A stretch of 7,434 nt of DNA from positions 1 to 7,434 of the forward strand of contig JACDCN010000099.1 of the NCBI GenBank assembly GCA_013817555.1, read 5' to 3'. Source of the stretch: Actinomycetota bacterium. GTDB taxonomy: Bacteria; Actinomycetota; Thermoleophilia; Gaiellales; Gaiellaceae. Each line of letters opens with the position of its first letter. Positions within the stretch are counted from its first letter, which is position 1. This document shows, piece by piece, positions 1 through 5,872 of this stretch. The translations under genes were made by a program, and so were the position numbers. The notes under the pieces are model-generated. The model was not told where the DNA came from. It saw only the letters and a program-made list of their open reading frames with translations, and did not search any database.

Positions 1-663
1 GACGCACTCGGCGTCGGGGAAGAAGACGACCTCCCACCCCGCCTGCCAGGCTCGGAAGTGCCAGTCGGTTTCTTCGCTGAACAGGAAGAAGCTCTCGTCC
101 GCCAGTCCCGCCTCGGCGATGGCGGCGCGTCGGACGAGCATGCACGCTCCCATGACGGACTCGACGTCACGTGTCTCGTCGTGATCGAAGCCGCCCGCGT
201 AATAGCCATTCAGCGCCTGCAAACGCGGCGCGAGCTTGCGCAGACCGAGGTACTCGGTCGCCAGCCTCCAGAGCGTCGGGAAGCCGCGGACGGATCGTTG
301 CAGCGTTCCGTCCGGGTTCGAGAGACGCGGCCCCACGAACGCCGCCTTCAGGCGTGAGTCGGCGAAGTCGACCAACCGGCTGAGCGCGTCTCCGACGAGC
401 CAGGCATCGGCGTTCAAGAGGAGCACGTAGCGGCTGTCCGTCCCCCGAATTCCGGTGTTCCACCCGGCTGCGAGGCCGAGGTTCTCGGACTCGATCACGT
501 CGATGTCGGGAAAGCGCTCGCGCACGAACCCGACCGTCCCGTCCCTCGAGCCGTTGTCGACGACGACAGTCGGGACGCCGCGCACGCTCGCCAGGCACTG
601 CTCGACCCACGGAAGCGCGTCGTAGGTGACGACAACAACCGAGACGTCAGTCACATCAGCCAT
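1..663 (-). CDS. Family 2 glycosyltransferase, rhamnosyltransferase-like (C-terminus beyond window)
   Basis: Likely a GT-A-fold inverting glycosyltransferase that transfers a sugar from a nucleotide donor onto a growing surface glycan at the cytoplasmic face. The 221 visible residues start at an ATG (661-663) and run off the left edge without a stop. Seen motifs, in order: the family N-terminal strand VVVVTYDALPWVEQCL (residues about 9-23), VDNGSRDGT (35-43), NLGLAAGWNTG (61-71), the donor/metal-binding LLLNADA (81-87; the DxD-type position reads NADA), GPRLSNPDGTLQ (111-122), and the acceptor-side segment ending FLFSEETDWHFR (193-204), where EETD matches the family's catalytic ED/EExD region. 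This layout resembles WbbL-type rhamnosyltransferases, but donor and acceptor cannot be deduced. There is no clear Shine-Dalgarno before the ATG. The gene lies 141 nt downstream of the flippase-like gene, and a long inverted repeat fills that gap, so its translation or transcription may be affected by RNA structure. Confidence 0.92.
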   Translation of the reverse strand, partial: MADVTDVSVVVVTYDALPWVEQCLASVRGVPTVVVDNGSRDGTVGFVRERFPDIDVIESENLGLAAGWNTGIRGTDSRYVLLLNADAWLVGDALSRLVDFADSRLKAAFVGPRLSNPDGTLQRSVRGFPTLWRLATEYLGLRKLAPRLQALNGYYAGGFDHDETRDVESVMGACMLVRRAAIAEAGLADESFFLFSEETDWHFRAWQAGWEVVFFPDAECV

Positions 664-680
664 GCTCGACCCGCGGTATC

Positions 681-844
681 GAGTTCGTCTCAGAACGAAC
701 GGCCATGTCGCGATGCGGCGCTGGACGTCGTGATGCTGCGTCCTCAGTCGCGCCCATATCCAGCGGATATGAACGCTCCCTGCGTCCTTGCCTCACGACG
801 TCCATCATCCGCCTCGCGACGGGCGTACATTCTGAGACGAACTC
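681..844. repeat. Long imperfect inverted repeat spanning flippase 3' end and intergenic gap
   Basis: Two arms face each other across a centre near 763. The outermost 15 bases (GAGTTCGTCTCAGAA at 681-695) recur perfectly as the reverse complement at 830-844. Inside them, GTCGCGATGCGG (about 707-718) pairs with GTCGCGAGGCGG, and 722-736 pairs with 790-804 with one mismatch. A perfect 7-bp stem CATATCC/GGATATG with a 3-nt loop sits at 755-771. By hand, about 46 of 57 aligned columns of the outer arms match. A 9-bp direct repeat CTGCGTCCT lies inside (736-744 and 780-788). The right arm encodes the last roughly 12 codons and the stop of the flippase-like gene; the left arm ends 17 nt before the glycosyltransferase start codon. 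No T-tract follows either side. A MITE/REP-like dispersed element, an inverted duplication, or an mRNA control structure are all possible. Confidence 0.75.
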
Positions 845-1794
845 CGTGTCCCACCGCGCAACCCTTCCCAGAGGAGAACCGCCGCGCCGGGCAGCGCCAT
901 GATCAGCGTCACGAGGAAGAACAGGAACCCGGCGGCGAAGGCCTGCTCGGCGCCCACGCCGAGACTGCCGAGGAAGCTGACGAAGAACGCCTCGCGTACT
1001 GCGATCCCGTTCAGTGTGAAAGGCACGAGCAGCACGAGAAAGAGCAGCGGGCCCATGACGTAGTAAACGAGCACCTCGAGCTCGATCCCCACTGCTCTCG
1101 CCGTAGCCCAAATCGCGAGGACTCGCACCGTCTGAACCGCGAACGTGACGGCGAACACGCCGAGCAGCAGCCGCGGCCGGCCGCGGTAGTGGTGGACGCT
1201 CTCGTAGAAGGCGCGCAGAAGCCGGTCGAGGCGAACGCGTTCGAGCCAGGGCGCCGTCAGGCGGAGAAGCGGGCGCGCTGAACGCGCGAAGAAGAGGAAC
1301 GTGAGGAGGATCGTCCCGAAGACGAAGGCCCCTTCCAGCCAGACGTACGCGCTCACGTCGAAGCGTCCGATCGAGAGCACGAATGCGATCGCGCCGAGCA
1401 AAACGGTCGCAGCGCCACCGAGCCCCCGCTCCAGCACCACGGTTCCGGTCGCCACAGCCGTCTGACCCCCGTGCCTGCGGGCGGTCTCGACAATGCGAAC
1501 CGCGTCGCCCCCCAGCGAGGTCGGCAGGATCTGGCCGGCGGTGTAGGCGACGAAGTAGGCGCGGGTAAGCCAAGCGAGGCCCTCTTCGATTCGTTGCGCG
1601 CGCAGGAGCCAGCCCCAGCGCGCGGCGAGCACGGGAACCGTGAGAACCATGATCGCCACGGCAGCGGCAAACCACGCAACCTCGGTCTCGGCGAGCACGT
1701 CGAGCGTGGTCCCGAGCTCGATCTTCCAGGCTAGATAGGCGACGGCGAGCGCGGTGAGAACGAGCGTTCCCACGATCCGGACTTGACGACTCAT
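805..1794 (-). CDS. Flippase-like / lysylphosphatidylglycerol synthase transmembrane-domain protein
   Basis: A 329-residue integral membrane protein of the LPG_synthase_TM (UPF0104, AglD/MprF N-terminal-like) family. Members span the membrane about eight times and are linked to lipid flipping or to glycosyl transfer onto lipid carriers; the exact activity is unproven for stand-alone proteins. Seen: hydrophobic segments at about residues 6-22, 39-58, 79-91, 114-140, 151-169, 208-230, 242-261 and 285-308. Conserved family motifs are also present: LPTSLGGDAVR (90-100), LERGLGG (121-127) and NGIAVREAFF (262-271). Length is normal for the family. The ATG at 1794 lies 7 nt after the ureohydrolase stop, so the two are probably cotranscribed. 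The tail after residue about 315 (rich in R, S and G) is not conserved-looking and is encoded inside the long inverted repeat, which may have replaced the original C-terminus. The neighbouring GT2 gene supports a role in surface-glycan or glycolipid export. Confidence 0.9.
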   Translation of the reverse strand: MSRQVRIVGTLVLTALAVAYLAWKIELGTTLDVLAETEVAWFAAAVAIMVLTVPVLAARWGWLLRAQRIEEGLAWLTRAYFVAYTAGQILPTSLGGDAVRIVETARRHGGQTAVATGTVVLERGLGGAATVLLGAIAFVLSIGRFDVSAYVWLEGAFVFGTILLTFLFFARSARPLLRLTAPWLERVRLDRLLRAFYESVHHYRGRPRLLLGVFAVTFAVQTVRVLAIWATARAVGIELEVLVYYVMGPLLFLVLLVPFTLNGIAVREAFFVSFLGSLGVGAEQAFAAGFLFFLVTLIMALPGAAVLLWEGLRGGTRSSSQNVRPSRGG

Positions 1795-1801
1795 TCGGCG
1801 T

Positions 1802-2758
1802 CTATCCGGTGAGGACGTCCAGGGTCAGAAGCTCGAACGCGACGTTCGCGGCGGCGACGGCTGTCGGCTGGCCGGGCCCGTCGTAGGGCTGGCTCACCTC
1901 GACGACGTCGTAGCCCGAGAAGCGGAGTCCGCGCAGTGCACGCAAATAGCCGAGCGCCTCCCGCGTCGTCAGGCCCCCGACCTCGGGCGTTCCCGTCCCG
2001 GGCGCGAAAGCGGGATCGAGCACGTCGATGTCGAAGGAGAGGAACAGCGGCCCGTCGCCGACCCGCTCGCGTACCCGCGCCCCGTACTCCTCGTAATCAA
2101 GCGCGACGAGCTCGTCGCACGAGATGACCGCGAAGCCGAGATCGGTCGGCATCCCGACGTCCTCCGGACCGTAGAGCGAGCCGCGCATGCCGGCGAGCAG
2201 CGAGCGACCCGGATCGAGCAGGCCCTCCTCCAGCGCTCGACGAAAGGGTGAGCCGTGGTAGTAGCGCTCGCCGACGTAGACGTCCCACACGTCCGCGTGG
2301 GCGTCGAGCAGGACGAGGCCGAGCGGTCCGTGCACCGCCGCGTGCGCGCGAAGCTCTCCGAGCACGACCAGGTGGTCTCCCCCAAGGCAGAGCGTTCTTG
2401 CACCCGTGCGGACGATCGGCTCGAGCTGCTCGGCGATCTGAGAGACCGTCCTCTCGGCGTTACCGGGTGTCACCGAGACGTCACCCAGGTCGGCGACGGA
2501 CAGGCGTCCGAAAACCTGCGCGTCCTGCGCGGGGTTGTACGGGCGGAGCGCGATCGAGGCGGACCGGATCGCCTCGGGCCCGAAGCGCGCGCCGGGGCGG
2601 TTCGTGGTGGCTGTGTCGAACGGGATTCCGAGAACCGCGACATCGACGTCGACAGGGCTCTCGACGAGCGGACAGCGCGCGAACGTCTTTACTCCCGCGT
2701 AGCGCGGGGAGCGGAGCGCGTCGGGAGGCCCGTAGCGGGGAGCGTCCTCTCTCGGCAC
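1802..2758 (-). CDS. Arginase/agmatinase-family ureohydrolase
   Basis: A 318-residue binuclear-metal ureohydrolase that would split a guanidino compound into urea and an amine. All metal ligands of the family are visible: His in GGDH (126-129), Asp-His-Asp in DAHAD (152-156) and the two Asp of SFDID (241-245). Other agmatinase-type signatures are HGSPFRRALEEG (168-179), the loop DPAFAPGTGTPEVGG (248-262), and VEVSQPYD near the C-terminus, whose Glu (about 287) is the usual substrate-contact residue. Substrate is not decidable: agmatine, guanidinobutyrate and free guanidine hydrolases share these motifs. The start codon is GTG at 2758 with no evident Shine-Dalgarno. Length is normal. The gene follows mmpL by 121 nt, a gap holding a strong palindrome, and ends 7 nt before the flippase-like gene, an odd partner for a nitrogen-metabolism or polyamine enzyme. 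Nickel or manganese use cannot be told from sequence. Confidence 0.93.
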   Translation of the reverse strand: MPREDAPRYGPPDALRSPRYAGVKTFARCPLVESPVDVDVAVLGIPFDTATTNRPGARFGPEAIRSASIALRPYNPAQDAQVFGRLSVADLGDVSVTPGNAERTVSQIAEQLEPIVRTGARTLCLGGDHLVVLGELRAHAAVHGPLGLVLLDAHADVWDVYVGERYYHGSPFRRALEEGLLDPGRSLLAGMRGSLYGPEDVGMPTDLGFAVISCDELVALDYEEYGARVRERVGDGPLFLSFDIDVLDPAFAPGTGTPEVGGLTTREALGYLRALRGLRFSGYDVVEVSQPYDGPGQPTAVAAANVAFELLTLDVLTG

Positions 2759-2817
2759 CGACCGACCGTACCAGCGGCTCTCAGGCGCGGCGTCATCCCC
2801 ACCCTCGTCGGCCGCTC

Positions 2818-2852
2818 AGGACATGTCCAGGGTCTGACCCTGGACATGTCCT
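2818..2852. repeat. Perfect 17-bp-arm palindrome between mmpL and ureohydrolase gene
   Basis: Arms 2818-2834 and 2836-2852 are exact reverse complements around a single T. The element is modular: the self-palindrome GGACATGTCC occurs at both ends (2819-2828 and 2842-2851) and flanks the inner dyad AGGGTCTGACCCT. Further out, CATCCCCA (2794-2801) and TGGGGATG (2853-2860) add an 8-bp arm pair with an unpaired stretch of 16 bases on one side only. No run of T follows on either strand, so a standard intrinsic terminator is unlikely. A dispersed REP/MITE-like palindrome, a binding site for a dimeric regulator (two GGACATGTCC boxes), or an mRNA-stabilising 3' hairpin for mmpL are the alternatives. 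Confidence 0.85.
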
Positions 2853-2879
2853 TGGGGATGGATTGGCTCTGATTCGTTG

Positions 2880-5114
2880 CTAGTTCCGGCTCGGCTCAAG
2901 AGGGGTTTGGGTGCCGGCTGACCCCTGATAGGACCCCTCGACCTGCAGCCGCGGCAGCCATTCGAGCCAGCTAGGCAGGTACCAGTTCCACCGCCCGAGC
3001 AAGCGCATGGCGCTCGGGAGCAACACCGAGCGGATGATCGTCGCATCGATCAAGAGCGCGACCGCGACCCCGAAGCCCATCTGCTGGAACATGATCAGGT
3101 CGCCGCGGGCGAAGCCGGAGAAGACCGCGACGATGATCAGCGCCGCTCCTGTGATGATTCGGGCCGTTGACCCGACGCCGAAGGTCACAGCGTCCGTGGT
3201 GTCGCGAGTCTCGTCGTAGCGCTCCCTGATTCTGGAGAGTAGGAACACCTGGTAGTCCATCGAGAGTCCGAAAAGCACGGAGAAAAGGAAAAGCGGCACC
3301 CAGGCTTCGATTGTGTCGGTCTCCTGAAAGCCGAGAAGGTCTGCTGCGATCCCGTACTGGAATACGAGGACGAGCAGTCCGTACGCGGCCCCCACCGACA
3401 ATAGGTTCAGCGCTACCGCCGTCGCGGCGACGACGACCGAACGGAAGACGACGGTCAGGAGCAGGAACGTCAACAAGAGCACGAACGCGATCACCAGCGG
3501 GGCCGGATCGATCACCGAGGCGAAGTAGTCGATGTTCTCGGACGTGGTGCCCCCGACGAGCACCTCCGCATCGGTTCCCTCGAACGCTTGGGGCACGAGC
3601 TCGGAGCGGAGCTCTCGCACCGCGGCGACAGCTTCTGAGCTCGACGGATCGCCCGCGACGGGCACCGACGCGACCGAGACGTCGCCGCTCTCAGCGAGTC
3701 GAATCTCGCCCGTGCCGAAACGAGGATCGCCGGCGAGCATGGTGCGGAGACGATCGAGCGCCGCCGATGCCTCGGCACGCGACGAGTCGCTGGAGTCGCT
3801 CGAGACGACGATTTCCACGGGGTCGGTCGTCGACCCCGGGAAGTTGCGTTCCAATGCCAGGAAGCCCTGTTTGGAGGAGAACCGGTCGGGCAACGCGGAC
3901 ACCCCGCTGGTGCCGACGTTCATCGCGAGAATCGGTAGCGCCAGAGCCACGAGCACACCCAATGAGAGGACGAGACTCAGCACCGGACGCCGAAGCACAC
4001 TCCGGACGATCGCCCCCCAGAAGCGACCCTCGCCCCCCGCTGACTCGAGCGTGCGCCGGCCGACGATCGGAATCCGCAGCGCGTTGACACGGTCTCCGAG
4101 TAACCCGAGCAGCGCGGGGAGAAGCGTGAGAGCCGCGACCACCGAGACGATGCCGACGAGGATCGCGCCAACCGCGAGGCTCCGCATGATCGAGTTGGGC
4201 ACGAGCAGCATGCCGAACATCGCGACCACGAACGCGGTACCGCTGAACAGCACCGCCCGGCTCGCGGTCAGTCCGGAAGCCGCGATCGCGTCGAACTGCT
4301 CGTGGCCACGCCCGCGCTCCTCGCGATAGCGAGAGACTACGAACAACGAGTAGTCGATTCCCAGCGCCAGCCCCATCCCGGTGAGCATGTTCACGATGAA
4401 GATCGAGAGCTCGAAGGGCTGCGCGAGGAGAGCGGTAAGCCCGAGCGCGACGACGATCGACACGATCGCCATCAGGAGCGGAATGAGCCCGGCAACGACC
4501 GCTCCGAACACGAGCAGAAGGATGATGAGCGCAGCCGGAAGCCCGAACTGGAGCTCGCCCTTCTCGAGATCCTCCTGCGAGAGCAGATTGAAGTCGTAGT
4601 CGAGCGTCTGATCGCCAGTGACCGCGACCGAGAAGGCGGCGTCTTCGTCGGCTCTCTCGACCGCCTCAATCACCGCCTCCGCTTCGCCCTCGTCCGGGAT
4701 CCCGAGCGGAACAATCGTGGCCCGACGGTCGGCGGAGACAAGCGCCGTATTCCCTTCCAGATAGGTATGCGCCCGCGAGAGCGCGAGCACATCGCTCTCG
4801 ACGACGAGCGTCCGGACAAACGACTCGAACTCCGGGGAGTCCACCGTGTGCTGATCCGAGTGTATGACCACGATGTCGCTGCTCGGCATGCGACGCGGAT
4901 CGGGCGGGAACGCCTGTATCTGAGCAGCGATCGCTCGCTCGGACTCAGGGTTGTTCGTCGGCGCGTCGTCGGTGCTGAGGCCGTCCCCGAGCAGCGTGAC
5001 GATTGCAACGACAGCTAGGACGAAGACTGCGATCCAGGCCCCAACTACCCGCCAGGGATGCCGGGCACTCGCGGAAGCAAGCGGCCCAGTGGAGAACACA
5101 CGCGCGAGCTTCAT
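2880..5114 (-). CDS. MMPL-family (RND superfamily) exporter
   Basis: A 744-residue membrane transporter of the MMPL family, proton-driven exporters of lipids, siderophores or hydrophobic compounds. The architecture is the expected two-fold repeat: TM1 at about 24-44, a first extracytoplasmic domain (45-188), a TM bundle (190-337), TM7 (377-398), a second extracytoplasmic domain (400-536), and a second TM bundle (537-702). The Asp-Tyr proton-relay pairs of the family are present in both halves: GIDYSLFVVSRYREE (D254/Y255) and GLSMDYQVFLLSRIRERY (D620/Y621). LIDATIIRSVLLP (688-700) is the usual last-helix signature. It lacks the long cytoplasmic tail of mycobacterial MmpL3. The start MKLARVF... 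followed by ARHPWRVVGAW (17-27) matches actinobacterial homologues. The gene lies 153 nt downstream of tetR, with an operator-like site 117 bp ahead of its start; regulation by that TetR is inferred. Substrate unknown; the surroundings suggest an envelope lipid or glycolipid, but drug export is equally possible. Confidence 0.95.
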   Translation of the reverse strand: MKLARVFSTGPLASASARHPWRVVGAWIAVFVLAVVAIVTLLGDGLSTDDAPTNNPESERAIAAQIQAFPPDPRRMPSSDIVVIHSDQHTVDSPEFESFVRTLVVESDVLALSRAHTYLEGNTALVSADRRATIVPLGIPDEGEAEAVIEAVERADEDAAFSVAVTGDQTLDYDFNLLSQEDLEKGELQFGLPAALIILLLVFGAVVAGLIPLLMAIVSIVVALGLTALLAQPFELSIFIVNMLTGMGLALGIDYSLFVVSRYREERGRGHEQFDAIAASGLTASRAVLFSGTAFVVAMFGMLLVPNSIMRSLAVGAILVGIVSVVAALTLLPALLGLLGDRVNALRIPIVGRRTLESAGGEGRFWGAIVRSVLRRPVLSLVLSLGVLVALALPILAMNVGTSGVSALPDRFSSKQGFLALERNFPGSTTDPVEIVVSSDSSDSSRAEASAALDRLRTMLAGDPRFGTGEIRLAESGDVSVASVPVAGDPSSSEAVAAVRELRSELVPQAFEGTDAEVLVGGTTSENIDYFASVIDPAPLVIAFVLLLTFLLLTVVFRSVVVAATAVALNLLSVGAAYGLLVLVFQYGIAADLLGFQETDTIEAWVPLFLFSVLFGLSMDYQVFLLSRIRERYDETRDTTDAVTFGVGSTARIITGAALIIVAVFSGFARGDLIMFQQMGFGVAVALLIDATIIRSVLLPSAMRLLGRWNWYLPSWLEWLPRLQVEGSYQGSAGTQTPLEPSRN

Positions 5115-5231
5115 GCCGCTTCCGCCTGCGCGACGAGGACGTCGGACTCGCGGACACGTGCCTCAGCCTTCCGAAGCTTGCAGCTGGCTCTCATCTCGTC
5201 CTTCTTCCGGTGTCATTCTGGTAACGATGTA

Positions 5232-5247
5232 GTGATTGCTCACTCAT
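5232..5247. promoter_or_regulatory. Candidate TetR operator upstream of mmpL
   Basis: GTGATTGCTCACTCAT is an imperfect dyad that matches the dyad over the tetR promoter (5840-5855) at 12 of 16 positions, and the base before it (A) also matches. It lies 20 bp past the tetR stop and 117 bp ahead of the mmpL start. A second, overlapping inverted repeat TCACTC/GAGTGA (5240-5245 and 5252-5257) adds a further AGTGA half-site, followed on the plus strand by seven A (5257-5263). Sharing between the two sites is seen directly; binding by the neighbouring TetR protein is inferred. No convincing -35/-10 pair was found for mmpL here. Confidence 0.6.
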
Positions 5248-5267
5248 ACGAGAGTGAAAAAAACGAG

Positions 5268-5831
5268 TTACTTGGCGTCGTTACAGCCCTCTGCAAGGCG
5301 CGCGACCCAGGAGTGGCGCGGGTCGTCGCCGATCGAGTACTGCATCGCCGCGAGGACGTTCAAGAGCATCCCCGTCGCGAAGAACATCGCGATCGTCTGG
5401 CGGTCGGCGCCTGAGACGGTCTCGACGTAATCAACGAGCCGGCCGTAGCCGCGCGCGGTGCTTTCACGCACGTCGTCATCCTCGACGGAGGCGGCGTACG
5501 ACTGGAGCTGGCCCTGAAGCATCGTGCGATCACTCTCGATCAATCCCCTGTAGGCATCGCCGATGGCGCGCAGCGCGTCCCCGCCGGATTTTCCGGACGC
5601 GGCATCACGGAAGACGTCGAGGGTCTCGGCGAAGCAGGCGTCGTTGACTGCCAGAAAGAGCTCCTTCTTCGAGCCGAAGAGCCTGAAGAGGTACGGCTGC
5701 GAGATTCCGGCCAGGCGCGCGATCACGTCCGTCGAGGCGCTGTGCAAGCCGTGGCGCGCGAACTCGCCGCGCGCGGCCTCGAGCACGGCTTCGCGCCGTT
5801 GCTCTGCCGTCTGTCTCAGCGTCTTCACCAT
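5268..5831 (-). CDS. TetR/AcrR-family transcriptional regulator
   Basis: A 187-residue one-component repressor. The N-terminal DNA-binding domain (about residues 8-60) shows the family pattern: a first helix RREAVLEAARGEFARHG (12-28) and the helix-turn-helix STDVIARLAGISQPYLFRLF (33-52), followed by GSKKELFLAV (53-62). The C-terminal 120 residues form the helical ligand/dimerisation domain, which is too variable to name an inducer. Length is typical. The gene is transcribed with, and just upstream of, mmpL, the usual arrangement for a local repressor of an exporter. Its own near-consensus promoter lies right behind the start codon and overlaps a dyad repeated upstream of mmpL, arguing for negative autoregulation. 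No Shine-Dalgarno is visible before the ATG; the predicted transcript leader is only a few bases, as in the leaderless or near-leaderless mRNAs common in actinobacteria. Confidence 0.95.
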   Translation of the reverse strand: MVKTLRQTAEQRREAVLEAARGEFARHGLHSASTDVIARLAGISQPYLFRLFGSKKELFLAVNDACFAETLDVFRDAASGKSGGDALRAIGDAYRGLIESDRTMLQGQLQSYAASVEDDDVRESTARGYGRLVDYVETVSGADRQTIAMFFATGMLLNVLAAMQYSIGDDPRHSWVARLAEGCNDAK

Positions 5832-5839
5832 CGTAGGAA

Positions 5840-5855
5840 GTGATTATTTACTCAC
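5840..5855. promoter_or_regulatory. Candidate TetR operator over the tetR -10 box
   Basis: GTGATTATTTACTCAC is an imperfect palindrome: 7-bp half-sites GTGATTA and TACTCAC, one mismatched pair and a 2-bp centre. It covers the whole predicted -10 hexamer (5843-5848), a position where a bound dimer would block RNA polymerase. The related site at 5232-5247 lies before mmpL. The dyad and the match are seen; the identity of the binding protein is inferred from gene context. Confidence 0.62.
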
Positions 5856-5871
5856 GACCTCGCCTTGTCAA
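5843..5871 (-). promoter_or_regulatory. Sigma70-type promoter of tetR
   Basis: Read on the minus strand: -35 TTGACA (5871-5866, full consensus match), a 17-bp spacer, and -10 AATAAT (5848-5843, five of six consensus bases). The expected start of transcription falls near 5835-5837, only about 4-6 nt before the ATG at 5831. The -35 begins 1 bp past the aminotransferase stop codon, so tetR can be transcribed independently of the sugar genes. The A+T-rich -10 stands out from the GC-rich surroundings. Confidence 0.75.
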
Positions 5872-5872
5872 A

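Noticed and set aside
722..804. Integron attC-like site or intrinsic terminator
   Set aside because: The symmetric stem is attC-sized, but no RYYYAAC/GTTRRRY core sites were found and no integron cassette layout exists; no T-tract follows the stem on either strand.
656..1675. 339-codon open frame on the minus strand
   Set aside because: It overlaps the flippase-like gene in another frame, has an Arg/Gly/Ala-rich composition typical of GC-rich shadow frames, and shows no family motif.
1812..1829. AGGACGTCCAGGGTCAGA at the 3' end of the ureohydrolase gene, resembling one arm of the 2818-2852 palindrome with a 2-nt deletion
   Set aside because: It encodes the conserved-looking C-terminal LTLDVL residues and has no second arm, so chance resemblance is the simpler explanation.
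2248..2883. Plus-strand open frames of about 205-211 codons opposite the ureohydrolase gene
   Set aside because: They mirror the GC-rich codon pattern of the ureohydrolase gene; translations have no motif, and the opposite strand encodes all ureohydrolase metal ligands.
2900..2939. GAGGGGT (2900-2906) with ACCCCTC (2933-2939) and ACCCCT (2921-2926) as a possible mmpL terminator
   Set aside because: The stem lies inside the last codons of mmpL, before the stop, with no T-tract. It may be a decayed repeat in the unconserved C-terminal tail, but the arms are too short to claim it.
3311..4329. Long open frames on the plus strand opposite mmpL (258 and 265 codons)
   Set aside because: They are antisense shadows of a clearly functional MMPL gene, with low-complexity Arg/Ser/Pro-rich translations and no recognisable domain.
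5257..5267. Run of seven T on the minus strand just after the tetR stop as an intrinsic terminator
   Set aside because: No GC-rich inverted repeat precedes it in the direction of transcription; the nearby inverted repeat (5240-5257) comes after the T-run, not before it.
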